A stretch of 64,000 nucleotides of DNA. Source: DASQZT01 sp963728965. Lineage in GTDB: Bacteria > Acidobacteriota > Terriglobia > Bryobacterales > Bryobacteraceae. The translations under genes and the position numbers were made by a program. Shown here piece after piece: positions 1 to 9,023 of this stretch (position 1 is the first letter of the stretch; every line of letters starts with the position of its first letter). The stretch is from the NCBI GenBank assembly GCA_963728965.1, contig CAVSMH010000010.1:124001-188000 (forward strand). Reading direction: 5' to 3'. The notes under the pieces were generated by a model. That model was not told where the DNA came from and did no database searches. It worked only from the letters and a program-made list of their open reading frames with translations.

Positions 1-838
1 GTTCCTCCAGACCAGCTCGGTCGTCGCGACCCTGGGCGCCGCCCTCCGTGCCAAACAACTCCGCACCGTCGGCGTTCAACTCTACACGCTGCGCTCCGTG
101 TTGCCGCAAAAGCCGGCCGAAGTTCTGAAAGCGGTGGACGCCATCGGCTACCGGGAAGCTGAAGCCACCACCGCCGGTCTCGACCAGATCTGGCCTGCCC
201 TGGAGAGCACCAGTTTGAAGCCGGTGAGCATTCATCTGGATTCCAAGCTCGTAACCCAAGGCAATGAGGACGAAGCGCACCGCACCCTGGAAGGTCTGAA
301 GCGGCGCGGCTTCTCTTACGCCGTTTTCCCTTACCTCCCGCCTGCCGAGCGCGGCGGACTGGACGTGATCCGCGCCGTGGCCGACAAGTTGAACCGTTTT
401 GGTGAACACTGCCGCAGCGCGGAGCTCGCCTTCTGCTATCACAACCACGCCTTCGAGTTCGAGCCCATGGGCGGCACCATGCCCTTCGAGGTGCTGCTCG
501 AGCGCACCGACAAAAAGCTGGTCGGCATCGAGTTGGACGTCTTCTGGGTGAGCGTGGCGGGCCACGACCCCGTCGAGATGCTCGGCAAGCTCACCGGCCG
601 CGTGCCGCTGATTCACCTCAAGGACAAGGCTCAGGGCACCCCCGTGATGTACAAGGAATCGGTCGATCGAACGGCCTTCAAGGAAGTGGGCCACGGCGTG
701 ATCGATTGGCCCAACGTCCTTCGCGCCGCCGAATCCGCCGGTGTGGCCCACTATTTTGTGGAGCAGGACCAGACTCCCGGCGACCCGGTGGAGAGCCTGC
801 GCCAGAGCTACGCGTATCTATCGAAGTTGGACTTCTGA
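1..838 (+). CDS. Sugar phosphate isomerase/epimerase-like TIM-barrel protein (5' truncated by window edge)
   Basis: The reading frame is open from base 2, so the gene starts before the window. A GTG at 98 lies inside the domain and is not the true start. The first visible residues (FLQTSSVVATLGA, then KQLRTVGVQLYTLR) look like the end of a Tat signal followed by strand 1 of a xylose-isomerase-like barrel. Likely metal-ligand segments follow: CYHNHAFEF, GIELDVFW and the HLKD near the C terminus. Exported members of this family are common in Acidobacteria and Planctomycetes and often act with Gfo/Idh/MocA proteins on modified sugars. The substrate cannot be told. A strong hairpin follows the stop. 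Confidence 0.85.
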   Translation, partial: FLQTSSVVATLGAALRAKQLRTVGVQLYTLRSVLPQKPAEVLKAVDAIGYREAEATTAGLDQIWPALESTSLKPVSIHLDSKLVTQGNEDEAHRTLEGLKRRGFSYAVFPYLPPAERGGLDVIRAVADKLNRFGEHCRSAELAFCYHNHAFEFEPMGGTMPFEVLLERTDKKLVGIELDVFWVSVAGHDPVEMLGKLTGRVPLIHLKDKAQGTPVMYKESVDRTAFKEVGHGVIDWPNVLRAAESAGVAHYFVEQDQTPGDPVESLRQSYAYLSKLDF

Positions 839-886
839 GCGCCGGCGGGAATCCCCGTCAGCCCGGCCAATCGCCACCGCAGCGCG

Positions 887-915
887 ACCCGGCGGGGGGC
901 TGGACCCCGCCGGGT
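887..915. terminator. Hairpin between convergent genes, probable bidirectional terminator
   Basis: A perfect 11-bp stem (ACCCGGCGGGG at 887-897 with its complement at 905-915) encloses a 7-base loop. It sits in the 87-bp gap between the stop of the sugar isomerase-like gene and the stop of katG. There is no T tract, only TT on the plus side, so its strength as an intrinsic terminator is uncertain. Confidence 0.5.
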
Positions 916-925
916 TCCGCCGAGC

Positions 926-3184
<2,259 letters not shown>

Positions 3185-3304
3185 GTGTATTTCTTCCTTC
3201 CAATTAGTCAAGAAACTGTGACAGCCTGCAACCGTGGCTTTCCCGTTCGCGCAATCGCGGGCCGCCGCGCGCCGTTCGTCTGGTATCCACACCCCTACGG
3301 CACT

Positions 3305-3730
3305 TCAACGGGAAGCGTGCCGCGGAGCGCACTTCGTGCAGAGCCCCCGGAAAATGAGTTCGCATTCGCGAAAAACCCGCTTACCGAGCGAGCCCGAGGC
3401 AGGCCTGGGCACGTCGAACCACTCCATATCCTCCACATTGCCGCAGCGATCGCAGATGAAATGGTGATGCCGCATGACTTTCGCATCGAATCGCGCCGCT
3501 CGGCCCTCGACGGCTACTTCACGCACCAGGCCCGCCTGCACCAGGTCCCGCAGATTGTTATACGTGGTGGCCCTGGAAGAGCGCGGATCCACGCGATTCA
3601 CCGCTGCGAAGATTTCCGCGGCCGTCGGATGCCTGGCATGTTCCATCAGGAAGGCCATCACGGCGTAACGCTGCGGAGTGCACCGCAACCCGCTGCCCTC
3701 CAACGAGCGTTTAATCGCCTCGGCATCCAT
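3305..3730 (-). CDS. Fur-family regulator, PerR/FurA-like peroxide sensor
   Basis: A 141-aa metal-dependent repressor that probably controls itself and katG downstream. The N-terminal winged helix covers about residues 1-80. The dimerisation domain carries HHHF (88-91), Cys93/Cys96 and Cys131/Cys134, the four-cysteine structural zinc site. An Asp follows Glu in the NVEDM segment, at the place where PerR has the Asp that allows iron-catalysed histidine oxidation; this fits a peroxide sensor better than an iron sensor, but is inference. The ATG at 3730 is preferred: the longer open frame from 3769 would translate through the promoter. No Shine-Dalgarno is visible and the -10 box ends 10 bases before the ATG, so the mRNA may be nearly leaderless. 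Confidence 0.93.
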   Translation of the reverse strand: MDAEAIKRSLEGSGLRCTPQRYAVMAFLMEHARHPTAAEIFAAVNRVDPRSSRATTYNNLRDLVQAGLVREVAVEGRAARFDAKVMRHHHFICDRCGNVEDMEWFDVPRPASGSLGKRVFRECELIFRGLCTKCAPRHASR

Positions 3731-3738
3731 GAATAAAT

Positions 3739-3753
3739 TTAGATTATGTCTAA
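3739..3753. promoter_or_regulatory. PerR/Fur-type operator overlapping the -10 box
   Basis: A 15-bp inverted repeat, TTAGA-ttatg-TCTAA on the plus strand, has the size and AT-rich half sites of Per/Fur boxes. It overlaps the -10 element of the promoter, the expected place for autorepression by the downstream Fur-family protein. No second copy was seen directly in front of katG. Confidence 0.65.
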
Positions 3754-3769
3754 TGTGATATTTTGTCAA
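3741..3769 (-). promoter_or_regulatory. Sigma-70-type promoter of the fur-katG operon
   Basis: On the minus strand TTGACA (3764-3769) and TAATCT (3741-3746) are separated by exactly 17 bases, a near-consensus housekeeping promoter in an AT-rich patch. The start codon of the Fur-family gene begins 10 bases after the -10 box, so transcription should start at or a few bases before the ATG. Confidence 0.75.
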
Positions 3770-3902
3770 GACTCAGGCGCTGATTCTCGGGGCGAGCGCC
3801 CCCTCGCGAAACCGGTTTCGAAAAGCCAGGAGAGATTCTTCCCTGCGTGCATTCTTCGATAGGATCAAAGCAGGACGTTCGATTCGCACGAGGAGGAGCC
3901 CT

Positions 3903-4658
3903 ATGAACGCGCAACGATTTCAAGGCAAGGTCGCCGTCGTAACGGGCGGCAACAGCGGAATTGGTCTCGGTGTGGCCAAGGCGTACGCGCGGGAAGGCGC
4001 GCAGGTGGCAATCACCGGCCGGAACGACAAGACCTTGCAGGCTGCCGCCGGGGAAATCGGCAAAGGAACACTCGCCATCCGCTCCGACGCCGGCAAACTG
4101 GCGGATCTCGAAGCCGCGATGAAGCAAATCAACGAACGGTTTGGCCGCATCGATGCCCTGTTCGTCAACGCCGGCATTGGCAGATTCGTTCCGTTCGAAG
4201 AGATCACCGAAGCGTTCTTCGATGAGACCGTCGCCATTAATCTGAAGGGAGTCTTTTTCACGGTGCAGAAAGCCATCCCGCTGATGCCCAAAGGCTCGGC
4301 GATCGTCCTCAACGCGTCCATCAACGCGCACCTGGGCATGCCGGGGACCACCGTGTACGGCGCGACCAAAGCGGCCGTTGTCAACATGGCCAAAACACTC
4401 TCCGCGGATTTATTGGAAAAAGGGATTCGTGTCAATGCCATCAGCCCTGGCCCGATCACTTCGTCGCTGCTGGCGCGCGACGGAATCACCCGGGAGAAAC
4501 TTCAGGAAACGAAAGACTGGATTCAAAACCAGGTCCCGATCAAACGCTTTGGCACACCGGAGGAGGTCGCGGCCGCCGTGCTTTATCTGAGTTCCCCGGA
4601 ATCCTCCTTCGTGCTGGGTGCCGAACTCCTCATTGATGGCGGTATGGCGACGCTTTGA
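3903..4658 (+). CDS. Short-chain dehydrogenase/reductase
   Basis: Classical SDR of 251 aa, a cytoplasmic NAD(P)-dependent oxidoreductase. The cofactor motif TGGNSGIG spans residues 14-21, NAG is at 89-91, and the catalytic residues are Ser139, Tyr152 and Lys156 (YGATK). Arg40 after strand 2 (ITGRND) fits NADP preference, which is inference. The ATG follows GAGGAGGAG. It is transcribed away from the fur-katG operon with 133 bp between the two promoter regions. The substrate cannot be predicted; the closing pattern (LGAELLIDGGM) is typical of FabG-like enzymes of broad specificity. Confidence 0.92.
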   Translation: MNAQRFQGKVAVVTGGNSGIGLGVAKAYAREGAQVAITGRNDKTLQAAAGEIGKGTLAIRSDAGKLADLEAAMKQINERFGRIDALFVNAGIGRFVPFEEITEAFFDETVAINLKGVFFTVQKAIPLMPKGSAIVLNASINAHLGMPGTTVYGATKAAVVNMAKTLSADLLEKGIRVNAISPGPITSSLLARDGITREKLQETKDWIQNQVPIKRFGTPEEVAAAVLYLSSPESSFVLGAELLIDGGMATL

Positions 4659-4834
4659 GCGTCTGATCCGGTAGAATCCGGGGGCAACCTCGTCGCCCCC
4701 GGCAACCTCGTTCACACCAGTTCGGAGATTTCCGCATTTTTCCTGCTTCCCGCTGTGCCGCCGCCACTTAGCGTGTATTAAAATCCGCGCTTCCGAGCCC
4801 CGCCGCCCCCGGAGCCGTGGACCGTGGCGCTAAG

Positions 4835-6484
4835 ATGAAGACGTCCAATCCGGCCGATCGCGCCGGCTTGCCGGCCATCTTGAGTCATGCCATGAAGACC
4901 GCCGAACGCCAGTTTACGACCATGAGCGGGGTGCCCGTCGAACCCGTCTACGGTCCCGAACACCTCCAGGGTCTGGATCCCGCGCGCGATCTCGGCGACC
5001 CCGGCGAGTTCCCTTTTACCCGTGGCATTCATCGCGACATGTACCGCGGCAGGCTCTGGACCATGCGGCAGTTCTCCGGCTTTGCCACACCGGAGGAAAC
5101 CAACCGGCGCTATCATTACCTGCTCGAACAGGGCCAGACCGGCATCTCCGTGGCCTTCGATCTCCCCACCCTCATGGGCTATGACGCCGATCACCCCGCC
5201 AGCCTGGGCGAGGTCGGTAAGTGCGGCGCGTCCGTCTGTTCGCTCGAGGACATGGAAATCCTCTTCCGCGGAATCCCCCTCGGCGATGTCACCGTCTCGA
5301 TGACCATCAACTCGCCCGCCGCCATCCTGTGGGCCATGTACCTCGCCGTCGCCGAGCAACAGGGCGTTCCCTGGGCCCGCCTCTCGGGCACCCTGCAGAA
5401 CGACATTCTCAAAGAATACATCGCCCAGAAGGAATACATCTTCCCGCCGCGGCCTTCCATGCGCCTGGTCACCGACACCATCGAGTTCGGCGCGCAACAC
5501 ACCCCCCGCTTCAATCCCGTCTCCATCAGTGGCTACCACATTCGGGAAGCCGGCTCCACGGCCGTCCAGGAATTGGCCTTCACGCTGCGCGATGGCATCG
5601 AGTACGTCGATTGGGCCCTCGATCGCGGATTGAACATCGACGATTTCGCGCCCCGCCTCAGTTTCTTCTTCAACGCCCACAACGACTTCTTCGAAGAGAT
5701 TGCCAAGTACCGCGCGGCCCGCAAAATCTGGGCCTATGTGATGCGTGACCGCTACGGCGCCCGCGACGAGCGAAGCTGGAAATTGCGGTTTCACGCCCAG
5801 ACCGCCGGCTGCTCGCTCACCTGGCAGCAGCCCTACAACAACGTCGTGCGCACCGCCCTGCAAGCCATGGCCGCCGTCCTCGGCGGCGCCCAGTCGCTGC
5901 ACACCAACTCCCTCGATGAAGCCTATGCGCTGCCCGGCGAGCACGCCGTCATCCTGGCACTTCGCACCCAGCAGGTCCTGGCCTATGAAACCGGCGTGGC
6001 CGCCACGCCCGACCCGCTGGGCGGCAGTTATTTCCTCGAAAAGCTGACGCTCGATTCCGAAGCCGCCGCCCACGATTACATCCGGCGCATCGATGCCCTC
6101 GGCGGGATGATCGCCGCCATCGATGCCGGCTTTCCGCAAAGCGAAATCGCCGCCGCCAGCTACCGCTATCAGCGCGAAGTCGAGGCCGGCGAACGCATCA
6201 TCGTCGGCGTCAACCGGTTTCAGTCCGAAGATCAACCCATCGAGCTCTTACAGATCGATGAGACCTCGGCCCTTCACCAGTCCGAAAAGCTGGCCCGCCT
6301 GCGCGCCCGCCGCGACCGCTCCCGGGTCTCCCAGTCCCTCGACGCGTTGCAACGCGCCGCCGAGGGCGCCGAAAATACCATGCCGTTCCTGCTCGACGCC
6401 GTCCGCGCCTACGCCACCCTCGGCGAAATCTGCGATGCGCTGCGCGCCGTGTTCGGCACCTATCAGGAGAAAACCCATCTCTAG
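4835..6484 (+). CDS. icmA: B12-dependent acyl-CoA mutase, large subunit (isobutyryl-CoA mutase-like)
   Basis: Catalytic TIM-barrel subunit (549 aa) of a two-part adenosylcobalamin mutase; the B12-binding part is the next gene. It looks like methylmalonyl-CoA mutase throughout (GQTGISVAFDLPT, GTLQNDILKE, SISGYH with catalytic His235, QSLHTNSLDEA). However, the two residues that choose the substrate are not those of methylmalonyl-CoA mutase: Tyr89 is replaced by Phe80 (RQFSGF) and Arg207 by Gln198 (AQKEYIFPP). Phe plus Gln is the published signature of isobutyryl-CoA mutase, which interconverts isobutyryl- and n-butyryl-CoA; Ile plus Gln would suggest 2-hydroxyisobutyryl-CoA mutase. The start is uncertain: ATG 4835 or GTG 4817. 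No MeaB-type GTPase chaperone lies in the window. Confidence 0.85.
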   Translation: MKTSNPADRAGLPAILSHAMKTAERQFTTMSGVPVEPVYGPEHLQGLDPARDLGDPGEFPFTRGIHRDMYRGRLWTMRQFSGFATPEETNRRYHYLLEQGQTGISVAFDLPTLMGYDADHPASLGEVGKCGASVCSLEDMEILFRGIPLGDVTVSMTINSPAAILWAMYLAVAEQQGVPWARLSGTLQNDILKEYIAQKEYIFPPRPSMRLVTDTIEFGAQHTPRFNPVSISGYHIREAGSTAVQELAFTLRDGIEYVDWALDRGLNIDDFAPRLSFFFNAHNDFFEEIAKYRAARKIWAYVMRDRYGARDERSWKLRFHAQTAGCSLTWQQPYNNVVRTALQAMAAVLGGAQSLHTNSLDEAYALPGEHAVILALRTQQVLAYETGVAATPDPLGGSYFLEKLTLDSEAAAHDYIRRIDALGGMIAAIDAGFPQSEIAAASYRYQREVEAGERIIVGVNRFQSEDQPIELLQIDETSALHQSEKLARLRARRDRSRVSQSLDALQRAAEGAENTMPFLLDAVRAYATLGEICDALRAVFGTYQEKTHL

Positions 6485-6488
6485 CGCC

Positions 6489-6890
6489 ATGTCTGTTCCC
6501 ATTCGAGTGCTGGTTGCCAAGCCCGGTCTGGACGGTCACGACCGCGGCGCCAAGGTCATCGCGCGGGCCTTGCGCGACGCCGGCATGGAAGTCATCTACA
6601 CTGGTCTCCGCCAGACGCCCGAAATGATCGTCAACGCCGCCTTGCAGGAGGACGTCCAGGTCATCGGCCTCTCCATTCTCTCCGGCGCTCACAACGCGAT
6701 CGTCCCGCGGGTTCTCCAATTGCTCCGCGAAAAGGATATGTCCGACGTGAAACTCATCATCGGCGGCATCATCCCCGACGAAGACGCCGAAGCCCTCAAA
6801 CAGCAGGGCGTCGCCGCCGTCTTTCAGCCCGGCGCATCGCTGGATTCCATCGTCACTTTCATCCGCGAATCCACCCGTGACTCCAGTTGA
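6489..6890 (+). CDS. icmB: Cobalamin-binding small subunit of acyl-CoA mutase
   Basis: A 133-aa stand-alone B12-binding domain. DxHxxG is at residues 15-20 (DGHDRG), where His17 is the lower axial cobalt ligand; SILSG and IIGGIIP complete the Rossmann-like fold. It starts 4 bases after the stop of the large subunit, so the two are cotranscribed and probably made in equal amounts. Separate small subunits are usual for isobutyryl- and 2-hydroxyisobutyryl-CoA mutases, while methylmalonyl-CoA mutase normally carries this domain fused. The last codons overlap an operator-like palindrome. Confidence 0.9.
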   Translation: MSVPIRVLVAKPGLDGHDRGAKVIARALRDAGMEVIYTGLRQTPEMIVNAALQEDVQVIGLSILSGAHNAIVPRVLQLLREKDMSDVKLIIGGIIPDEDAEALKQQGVAAVFQPGASLDSIVTFIRESTRDSS

Positions 6891-6894
6891 GTCA
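6878..6894. promoter_or_regulatory. 17-bp palindrome, copy 1 (imperfect)
   Basis: TGACTCCAGTTGAGTCA has 8-base arms with one mismatch around a central base. It overlaps the end of icmB and lies 66 bp before a perfect copy. A pair of such sites before a lipase gene suggests a dimeric repressor; the binder is unknown. Confidence 0.45.
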
Positions 6895-6943
6895 CGCTAA
6901 CCGACCGTAAGTCCCGTAGTTTCAGAAAACCGAATCGAACTTT

Positions 6944-6960
6944 TGACTCAACTTGAGTCA
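6944..6960. promoter_or_regulatory. 17-bp palindrome, copy 2 (perfect)
   Basis: TGACTCAA-C-TTGAGTCA is a perfect 8-1-8 palindrome ending 10 bases before the patatin ATG, where a bound protein would block transcription or translation. It shares the TTTGACT half site with the inverted repeat in front of the MarR gene at 7902, so that MarR protein is the first candidate binder. This link is inference. Confidence 0.5.
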
Positions 6961-6970
6961 GCCCATCCCT

Positions 6971-7906
6971 ATGAGGTATCTCTTATCCATCGATGGCGGG
7001 GGTATTCGTGGCATTATTCCCGCCCTGGCGCTCCGGAAACTCGAGCAGATCACCAACAAGCCCGCCCGCGAAACGTTTTCCTTCGTCGCGGGCACGTCCA
7101 CCGGCGCGCTGCTGGCCTCCGCCGTGGCCGCCGGCATTCCCGCTTCCCACCTCGTCGATATCTACAAGAACCGCCTGCGCGACATCTTCAAACCTGGCAA
7201 ACCGTTCAACACCATGCGCCAGTACACCGCCGGCCACAAGTACGATTCCGCCAATCTCAACAAGGTGCTGCGCCAGGAATTCGGCGCCGCCGCCGACTGG
7301 TGCCTCAACGATTCGCCTATCGACATCCTGCTCACCGCCAAAGGCCTGGCCGACGGCAAGCCCTGGTACTTCGTCCGCGACCAGCCCAACAATGCCCGCA
7401 CCACCGGCACCCTCTCCCTGCTTGACTGCGCCACTGCCAGCGCCGCCGCCCCGACCTATTTCGATCCCTGGCCCATGCCCCTGCCGGTTGGCGGCAAACT
7501 GGTGGATGGCGGCGTCGGCGTCACCGGCAACCCCGTTTACCAGGCCTGTGTCGAGGCCTTCTGTTACACCCCCGGCTATACTCCCGAAGAAACCACCATC
7601 GTATCCTTCGGCACCGGCCGGTTCGTAAAGAAGTCCGACCCCAAACTCATCACGTCCTGGCTCGACTGGGTCCTCGACGCCCTGCTCCACTCCCCCTGCG
7701 ACCAGCAGACCGAGCTTGTCACGCGCCACTACTCGCAGGCGATCTTCCACCGCTTCGATCCCGACCTCCCCGCCGACATCGACATGGACGCGATCGACCA
7801 CATCGCCGCCCTCGAGCAGACCGGCCTTCAGCTCGCCTCCCGCCTCGACTGGACTCCCATTATTTCGGGGGCAGGCCACATAACGCCCAAATTAAATTTG
7901 GTTTGA
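6971..7906 (+). CDS. Patatin-like phospholipase
   Basis: Predicted lipid acyl hydrolase of 311 aa with a Ser-Asp dyad. The oxyanion motif GGGIRG is at residues 9-14, nucleophile Ser43 is in GTSTG (41-45), and Asp179 lies in DGG. The ATG at 6971 puts the first glycine motif at its usual distance from the N terminus; a TTG at 6953 lies inside a palindrome and is unlikely. No signal peptide or membrane helix is seen, so the enzyme should be cytoplasmic. Its final codons overlap an inverted repeat in front of the MarR gene, so the two genes may share control. Confidence 0.9.
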   Translation: MRYLLSIDGGGIRGIIPALALRKLEQITNKPARETFSFVAGTSTGALLASAVAAGIPASHLVDIYKNRLRDIFKPGKPFNTMRQYTAGHKYDSANLNKVLRQEFGAAADWCLNDSPIDILLTAKGLADGKPWYFVRDQPNNARTTGTLSLLDCATASAAAPTYFDPWPMPLPVGGKLVDGGVGVTGNPVYQACVEAFCYTPGYTPEETTIVSFGTGRFVKKSDPKLITSWLDWVLDALLHSPCDQQTELVTRHYSQAIFHRFDPDLPADIDMDAIDHIAALEQTGLQLASRLDWTPIISGAGHITPKLNLV

Positions 7907-7915
7907 CTAATCAAA
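7902..7915. promoter_or_regulatory. Inverted repeat upstream of marR-like gene, candidate autoregulatory operator
   Basis: TTTGACTAATCAAA has 5-base arms TTTGA/TCAAA around four bases, in a short AT-rich stretch 25 bases before the GTG of the MarR-family gene. MarR repressors usually bind such sites in their own promoters. It overlaps the stop codon of the patatin gene. Confidence 0.5.
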
Positions 7916-7939
7916 TCAAATCGCCCATAATCCTCCCGA

Positions 7940-8428
7940 GTGACCCCAACCGAGGTGGAAGAGGTGGAAACCGTCCTGCGCTGTTATCCGCAAATCTACT
8001 TCGCCTGCCATCGCCGCCACATCCGCGACGAATCCACTCGCGCCGAAATCAGCGCCCACCAGGCCAGCGTGCTCGACCACCTCGACGATGTCCAGCCCAC
8101 CTCGCTCCTCGATCTCGCCAGGCACATGGGCGTTACCTCCTCCACCATGTCGCTGACCGTCGATCGGCTCGAGCGTGGCGGCTATGTCACCCGCTCCCGC
8201 AGCCGCCGCGACCGCCGTTGCGTCGAACTCCGGCTGACCCGCGCGGGCGTGCGCATCAAGCGCCAGCAGAAGGTGCTCGAGCCGGAGTTGATCGCCGCCG
8301 TCCTCGCCCGCCTCGGACCCATCCGCCGCCGCGCGGCACTTCGCGGCCTCTCGCTGCTCGCCGAGGCCTCCGCCGAAATGATCCGCTCCGGCGACCTCAA
8401 CCGCATCCTCAACGGAGAGAAACGATGA
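7940..8428 (+). CDS. MarR-family transcriptional regulator
   Basis: A 162-aa winged-helix repressor. Residues about 40-110 hold the helix-turn-helix (SLLDLARHMGVTSSTMSLTVDRLERGGYV) and the Arg-rich wing (SRSRRDRRCVELRLT), flanked by helices that form the dimer. It starts at GTG 7940 just after an inverted repeat and overlaps the next gene by 4 bases (ATGA), so it is translationally coupled to the SRPBCC protein, a common pairing of regulator and possible ligand-handling protein. The inducer is unknown. Confidence 0.9.
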   Translation: MTPTEVEEVETVLRCYPQIYFACHRRHIRDESTRAEISAHQASVLDHLDDVQPTSLLDLARHMGVTSSTMSLTVDRLERGGYVTRSRSRRDRRCVELRLTRAGVRIKRQQKVLEPELIAAVLARLGPIRRRAALRGLSLLAEASAEMIRSGDLNRILNGEKR

Positions 8429-8940
8429 ACTGGATTCTGTACATCGCCGGACCCATCACGTGCATCGTCGTCATCATGGCCGTCGTCGGCGCGCTCCTGC
8501 CGAAGCGCCACCACGCCTCCCGCAAAGCCCGCTTCCGCGCCGACCCCGGAGCCCTCTACGCGGTCCTGGCCGGCTCACCCGACTGGCGCACCGGCGTTAA
8601 GAAGTTCGGCGTCCTCCCCGACGAGGGCGGCCGCAAGCGCTGGTGGGAGGAGGACAGCCATGGCCAGAAGATCACCTACGAACTCGTCGAAGACCGCCCG
8701 CCCTCGCGCCTGGTCATTCGCATCGCCGGCACGGGCCTGCCCTTCGGCGGCGCCTGGACCTTCGACATCGCTCCCTCTCCCGGCGGCGGCTCCGAGCTCC
8801 GCATCACCGAGGACGGCGAAATCTACAATGTGATTTTCCGCTTCCTGGCGCGCTTCTTCTTCGGCTACACCGCCAGCATCGAAACCTATCTGCGCGACCT
8901 CGGCGTGAAGTTCGGCCAGGTCCCCACCATCGAGGCCTGA
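8425..8940 (+). CDS. Membrane-anchored SRPBCC (START/polyketide cyclase-like) protein
   Basis: A 171-aa protein with one N-terminal membrane helix (about residues 3-24, WILYIAGPITCIVVIMAVVG) followed by a ligand-binding helix-grip domain (about 30-165). The segments DWRTGVKKFGVLP and ITYELVEDRPPSRLVIRI are typical of SRPBCC proteins that bind hydrophobic molecules. It is coupled to the MarR gene by an ATGA overlap behind a GGAGA ribosome site. The membrane anchor and the nearby patatin suggest a lipid ligand, which is inference. Confidence 0.82.
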   Translation: MNWILYIAGPITCIVVIMAVVGALLPKRHHASRKARFRADPGALYAVLAGSPDWRTGVKKFGVLPDEGGRKRWWEEDSHGQKITYELVEDRPPSRLVIRIAGTGLPFGGAWTFDIAPSPGGGSELRITEDGEIYNVIFRFLARFFFGYTASIETYLRDLGVKFGQVPTIEA

Positions 8941-9023
8941 CGGTGGGACAGGAACGGCGAGTCCCGAAATTCGTCTGACTCCGCCAGGCTCCGCGGGAGT
9001 ATTCTTAGATGCCAGGAGCCACC

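Noticed and set aside
4778..6235. 485-codon minus-strand frame opposite the mutase
   Set aside because: Gly/Asp/Ala-rich composition without motifs; the plus strand encodes an unmistakable mutase.
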